Source: Coxiellaceae bacterium (lineage in GTDB: Bacteria > Pseudomonadota > Gammaproteobacteria > GCA-013414725). From it: a stretch of 5,378 bases of DNA. Both the position numbers and the translations under genes were made by a program. This document shows, one piece after another, positions 5,127 through 5,378 of the stretch. The DNA lies in NCBI GenBank assembly GCA_013414725.1, contig CP058706.1, positions 1,454,174 through 1,459,551 on the forward strand, in the 5' to 3' direction. Position 1 is the first letter of the stretch. Every line of letters starts with the position of its first letter. The notes beneath the pieces were generated by a model that was not told the DNA's origin, made no database searches, and saw only the letters and a list, made by a program, of their open reading frames with translations.

Positions 5127-5210
5127 TGTAGGGTGGATCAAGCGAAGCGGATCCACCATTCCTTTGGGCAATATGATTTGGTGGATCCGCTTCGCTTGAT
5201 CCACCCTACA
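5127..5210. repeat. REPIN-like inverted repeat 4 (perfect 32-bp arms) between convergent genes
   Basis: Bases 5127-5158 and 5179-5210 are exact reverse complements over 32 bases, with a 20-nt loop. Each arm self-folds through GGTGGATC and GATCCACC around AAGCGAAGCG, giving a hairpin-doublet plan. It lies between the end of copy 2 (5111) and the - strand stop at 5221-5223, so it is well placed to end transcription or protect RNA 3' ends from both sides. No long T-tract follows in either direction, so factor-independent termination is not assured. Confidence 0.92.
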
Positions 5211-5220
5211 ATACATGTAA

Positions 5221-5378
5221 CTAAAGATTCAACCGATTGAATACCACGTTCGGTACTGATTTGATAATACTCATAATTCCCCACCAAAACCACGGTACAT
5301 AAATTTCAGCGCGGCGTTTATCAATGGCTTTAACGATGGCTTTTGCTACTGCATCGGGTTTGGCCCAAAGCAGGCCTT
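5221..5378 (-). CDS. Short-chain dehydrogenase/reductase, C-terminal end (truncated by window)
   Basis: On the - strand a frame open at the window edge ends at TAG (bases 5223-5221), giving 51 C-terminal residues: GLLWAKPDAVAKAIVKAIDK, then RRAEIYVPWF, WWGIMSIIKSVPNVVF and NRLNL. The pattern of a P-D/E-x-VAK-x-I-x-xAI helix, then a basic turn, a IYVPWFW strand and a hydrophobic amphipathic end with P.VVF.R, is typical of the C-terminus of SDR oxidoreductases of the DprE2-like and fatty-acyl-reductase-like type. It would act with NAD(P)H. The Rossmann GxxxGxG motif and the YxxxK catalytic pair lie outside the window, so activity cannot be confirmed. It is convergent with copy 2 across inverted repeat 4. 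Confidence 0.7.
   Translation of the reverse strand, partial: GLLWAKPDAVAKAIVKAIDKRRAEIYVPWFWWGIMSIIKSVPNVVFNRLNL

Overview
The window is AT-rich DNA, probably from a gammaproteobacterium. The guess leans towards an intracellular or Legionellales-like lineage, based on the AT-rich long hypothetical proteins and the dense dispersed palindromes. No marker gene is present, so this placement is inference.

Layout: (1) 1-315, the C-terminal end of a family 2 glycosyltransferase on the + strand. (2) 316-564, a spacer holding a 38-bp-arm inverted repeat. (3) 565-2645, a broken gene (copy 1) of about 690 codons, scattered over all three + frames. (4) 2646-3223, a gene-poor spacer with two more long inverted repeats. 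(5) 3224-5111, a second broken gene (copy 2) of about 630 codons, a diverged paralogue of copy 1 in direct orientation. (6) 5112-5220, a perfect 32-bp-arm inverted repeat between convergent genes. (7) 5221-5378, the C-terminal end of a short-chain dehydrogenase on the - strand, running off the window.

The main result is that the many mid-sized open frames between 565 and 5111 are pieces of two tandem, paralogous proteins, not separate genes. Moving between frames restores colinear similarity from end to end. Both have a leucine-rich-repeat-like N-terminal region, a helical segment ending in a shared CG...FDYxADL motif, a poly-Asn linker, a second leucine-rich-repeat-like region, and a long helical C-terminal half. 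I recognise no catalytic domain. A secreted or effector-like role is possible but unproven.

Almost every frame change needs exactly one added base, usually in a homopolymer, and I needed no in-frame nonsense mutation to explain either gene. Either the locus is decaying by single-base deletions, or the assembly under-calls homopolymers, or some sites are recoded. The first shift in each copy can be placed at an AAA-AAG pair exactly at codons 15-16, which makes recoding worth testing at that one site.

Three of the four inverted repeats are pairs of short, individually foldable hairpins (REPIN/BIME-like) with a related core. The two paralogues are bracketed by these elements, and envelope-type genes lie outside. 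This looks like an accessory insertion in a cell-surface carbohydrate neighbourhood.
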